Shown piece by piece: positions 62,182 through 64,000 of a DNA stretch of 64,000 bases. The stretch covers positions 753,848 to 817,847 of the forward strand of contig JAJVDF010000301.1 in the NCBI GenBank assembly GCA_022410635.1, in the 5' to 3' direction. The position numbers and the translations under genes were made by a program. Below the pieces are notes generated by a model. It was given only the letters and a program-made list of their open reading frames with translations, searched no databases and was not told where the DNA came from. Origin of the DNA: Tretioscincus oriximinensis (taxonomy: Eukaryota; Chordata; Lepidosauria; Squamata; Gymnophthalmidae). How positions within the stretch are numbered: position 1 is the stretch's first letter; each line of letters opens with the position of its first letter.

Positions 62182-62905
62182 TTATTTTATGTCAGAGGTA
62201 AGCCAAACGGGTGTCTTCTTGGACTTGGCAGAACCCTTTCTTCTCTTGGGAATGCATTTTATTTGAGCTTCCAATATTGTATTTGCAAACAATTTCCACG
62301 CTTTTTGAAGGGACTGGACTTTTCTCACTTTCCCTTTTAATTTTTGTTTTACCAATTTCCTCATTTTGGGAAAATTTTCTCTGTGAAAGTTGAAGGCTTC
62401 TGTGTTAGAACTGCTTGACAATTTTCTACCCACGTTCANGTTGAAAGTTATTGTATTGTGGTCATTGTTTCCTATGGGATCAGTTGTTACATCTTGTATC
62501 AGGTCCTGTTCATTACCTAGGACTAAATCCAGGATTCCCTTGCCCCTGGTTGGTTCTAAAACCACCTGCTCTAGGAAGCAATCAGTTAGCATGTCTAAGA
62601 ATTTTATTTCTTTTTCATGAGTTGAATAAGAGTTTGCCCAATCAATGTGTGGATAGTTGAAGTCTCCCATTTTTACTATCCTTCCCTTTTTTGAAGCTTC
62701 AATGACCTCATGTTCCAAATGAGTATCGCCTTCATGTGTTTGGTTAAGAGGCCGGTAGCATACTCCCAATATTAGACTTGTTTTCTGACCTGATAATGTT
62801 ATCCACAGTGCTTCTGTGGATGGGTCTTTTTTACCTGGAAATTTCAGTTCATAGGATTCAACCTCTTCTTTAACATACAAGGCTACACCACCACCAGGTC
62901 TCCCT
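62182..62905 (-). pseudogene. CR1 ORF2, endonuclease part (C-terminal half)
   Basis: The open frame encodes the second half of the APE-like endonuclease that nicks target DNA to prime reverse transcription. Visible motifs are LGVCYRPLNQ, MGDFNYPHIDW (catalytic D and N) and, near the end, GNNDHNTITF, where family members usually have SDH; here S is N. LVLGNEQDLI lies between. The frame ends VWLTSDIK and TAA (62182-62184). The next frame begins in phase nine bases later, so this is a nonsense mutation within ORF2 and not a natural gene end. Upstream of GRPGGGVALYV the frame meets a stop, which marks the truncation. The N-terminal part with the catalytic E is absent, so no active nuclease is expected. 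Confidence 0.9.
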
Positions 62906-64000
62906 TAACTAATTTAAGGAGTCTGCTTTCATTTAAATTAACTAAGGCCCTGTTCCGTTTGAACCTTATTGTAAGCTACATCTCAAAATAGGNACCTGCC
63001 ATCCACATGCGAGTGTAAACTATGTCAGTCCCCGAATGGCATGTGGATGGCCAAGGTCTATACCGAAATATAAACCAGAATAAGGGTCAGTGGGGGCAGG
63101 GCCCAAAGGTGTTAATTTAAATTCAGTTGAACTGAACTCATTCATAAGTTAAATTTTTGCTCTATTTTGATCCTTTACATATTATTTTTAAAATGAATTT
63201 TAATATTTTTGGACATTCACAAACTATTTGCCATTCAATGTAGAATCAGGCTTTAGTATAAAATTTCCTAAATGTTCCCTGTTGGGTATTTTTCACGTGC
63301 ACATCTGAAACTTTTGCATGAGAGCTTTGCATGTGTAGGCAGTGTTTCCTCTAAGATTAGCAAGTTTCCTCTTTTAGGTTTTAAACTGCAACGTACTGGA
63401 GGCTGTGCCTCTATTGAACTTATGCATGCAAAACGATATGCCCTCTACTACAGGAANACTTCATTTTTTAACTCCTTGGGCTACATTACACACATTCTGG
63501 CATTTCCATTTATGTTTTCTGATTGTATTAAACTACAGAAACATTGTTCTAAACTTTGAAGTTATCTGAAAGCACACAGTATAGCTATTAAAACATCACT
63601 CCAGCCTTTGAGAGTTTTGTTCCCTTCAGATGTTTCAGATGACAGTTTTTGTGCTGANCGTCACAGATGGGAGTTGTCTAAAACATCTGGAGGCACCCCA
63701 TTACCAAACACAATGAGGAAAAGGGCAGATTAAATTGCAGTGAATTCTGCATCCTCTCACCCCCCCCCCAAATCTGAAGAACTATAATTAGAGAAAGCAA
63801 AGACACTAGTTAGTTGGAAATATCTTTGAATTCTTTTAATCCCTTAAGACAGTTTCAAGGGAAATGATCTGACTGTTCAGCATCTGCTAGTGATTGGAGG
63901 CAAATAAAAATCCTTGTGTGATTTCCAGTTCAAGCAGTGCATGGCACACACTACTATTATGAAAGCAAACACAGCAATTTCTCAATTGACCTCCACTGAC
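62906..64000. other. Unique sequence with a short inverted repeat
   Basis: GCCATCCACATGC (62998-63010) and GCATGTGGATGGC (63039-63051) form a perfect 13-bp hairpin with a 28-base loop. C-rich and AT-rich runs follow (C9 near 63761). No gene was supported up to the window end. Confidence 0.45.

Larger units (their letters stand above)
60096..62905 (-). mobile_element. CR1/L3-type LINE, near full-length ORF2, 5'-truncated
   Basis: A minus-strand non-LTR retrotransposon of about 2.8 kb. From 5' to 3' it carries part of an apurinic-type endonuclease, a reverse transcriptase, a C-terminal region, and a 3' UTR ending in TTCTTATGTTCTTATGT. The 5' break lies just upstream of GRPGGGVALYVKEE, so the ORF1 protein and the N-terminal half of the endonuclease are missing. 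Damage is slight: one in-frame stop, one frameshift and a few N. The tail matches the copies at 23.2, 40.6 and 59.9 kb, so all belong to one family. Confidence 0.95.

Noticed and set aside
60974..62660. Several plus-strand open frames
   Set aside because: They are antisense shadows of the CR1 ORF2 on the minus strand.
1..64000. CRISPR arrays, operons, riboswitches, prophage or toxin systems
   Set aside because: No spaced direct-repeat arrays, no tightly packed gene runs, and the repeat content is that of a vertebrate nuclear genome.
1..64000. Endogenous retroviral genes
   Set aside because: No LTR pairs and no gag, protease or envelope-like frames were recognised; the only reverse transcriptase is of the non-LTR CR1 type.

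Overview
The window looks like a non-coding, AT-rich stretch of a vertebrate nuclear genome, most likely a squamate reptile (lizard or gecko-like). That inference rests on the mix of interspersed repeats, not on a host gene: a near full-length CR1/L3-type LINE plus truncated copies with the tail motif ACATAAGAACATAAG, several 3' ends of an L2-type LINE, L1-clade 3' ends, tRNA-derived SINEs, Penelope-like (PLE) fragments and small inverted-repeat DNA elements. Isolated N calls are scattered throughout, and one unreadable patch lies near 52 kb, so this is draft assembly. There are no bacterial features, operons or CRISPR arrays, and no complete host gene can be recognised.

Layout. 0-12 kb: mostly unique AT-rich DNA with L2-type LINE ends (1.8-2.1 and 10.2-10.65 kb, both minus), a long purine/pyrimidine tract with an (AGAAGT)n array (3.7-4.08 kb), a Maf/AP-1-like palindrome at 6.66 kb and a tRNA-derived SINE (11.0-11.27 kb). 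12-14 kb: the best host-coding candidates, an open 222-bp minus-strand exon with consensus splice sites (12480-12701) and a weaker plus-strand terminal-exon candidate followed by AATAAA. 15-20 kb: a bird-type CR1 scrap, PLE scraps, an L1 3' end, a sharp 114-bp PLE insertion that folds into a perfect hairpin inside a 13-bp target duplication, an L2 end with a (TCAT)n tail, and a TIR element. 20-27 kb: an unclassified repeat shared with 34.7 kb, a truncated CR1 (22.85-23.24 kb) and two L2 ends. 27-41 kb: mainly unique sequence with a tandem pair of X-box (RFX-like) motifs at 32.14-32.19 kb, a foldback MITE at 33.3 kb and a 69-bp tandem repeat at 35.6 kb. 41-47 kb: a SINE, an L1 ORF2/3'-UTR end and a PLE scrap. 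47-58 kb: purine-rich blocks, a homopolymer C run, a TIR element with 9-bp target duplication and an unreadable core (51.97-52.17 kb), an L1 3' end with a G-quadruplex-like run (54.8 kb), and a 920-bp foldback element built from four alternating inverted units (56.93-57.85 kb). 59.9-62.9 kb: two CR1 copies tail to tail, the larger holding most of ORF2 (partial endonuclease plus reverse transcriptase) broken by one stop and one frameshift.

The coding capacity that can be recognised belongs to retroelements. Nothing here forms a multi-gene system. The items most worth a check are the 12.5-kb exon candidate, the four-unit foldback element, the PLE hairpin insertion and the nearly intact CR1.
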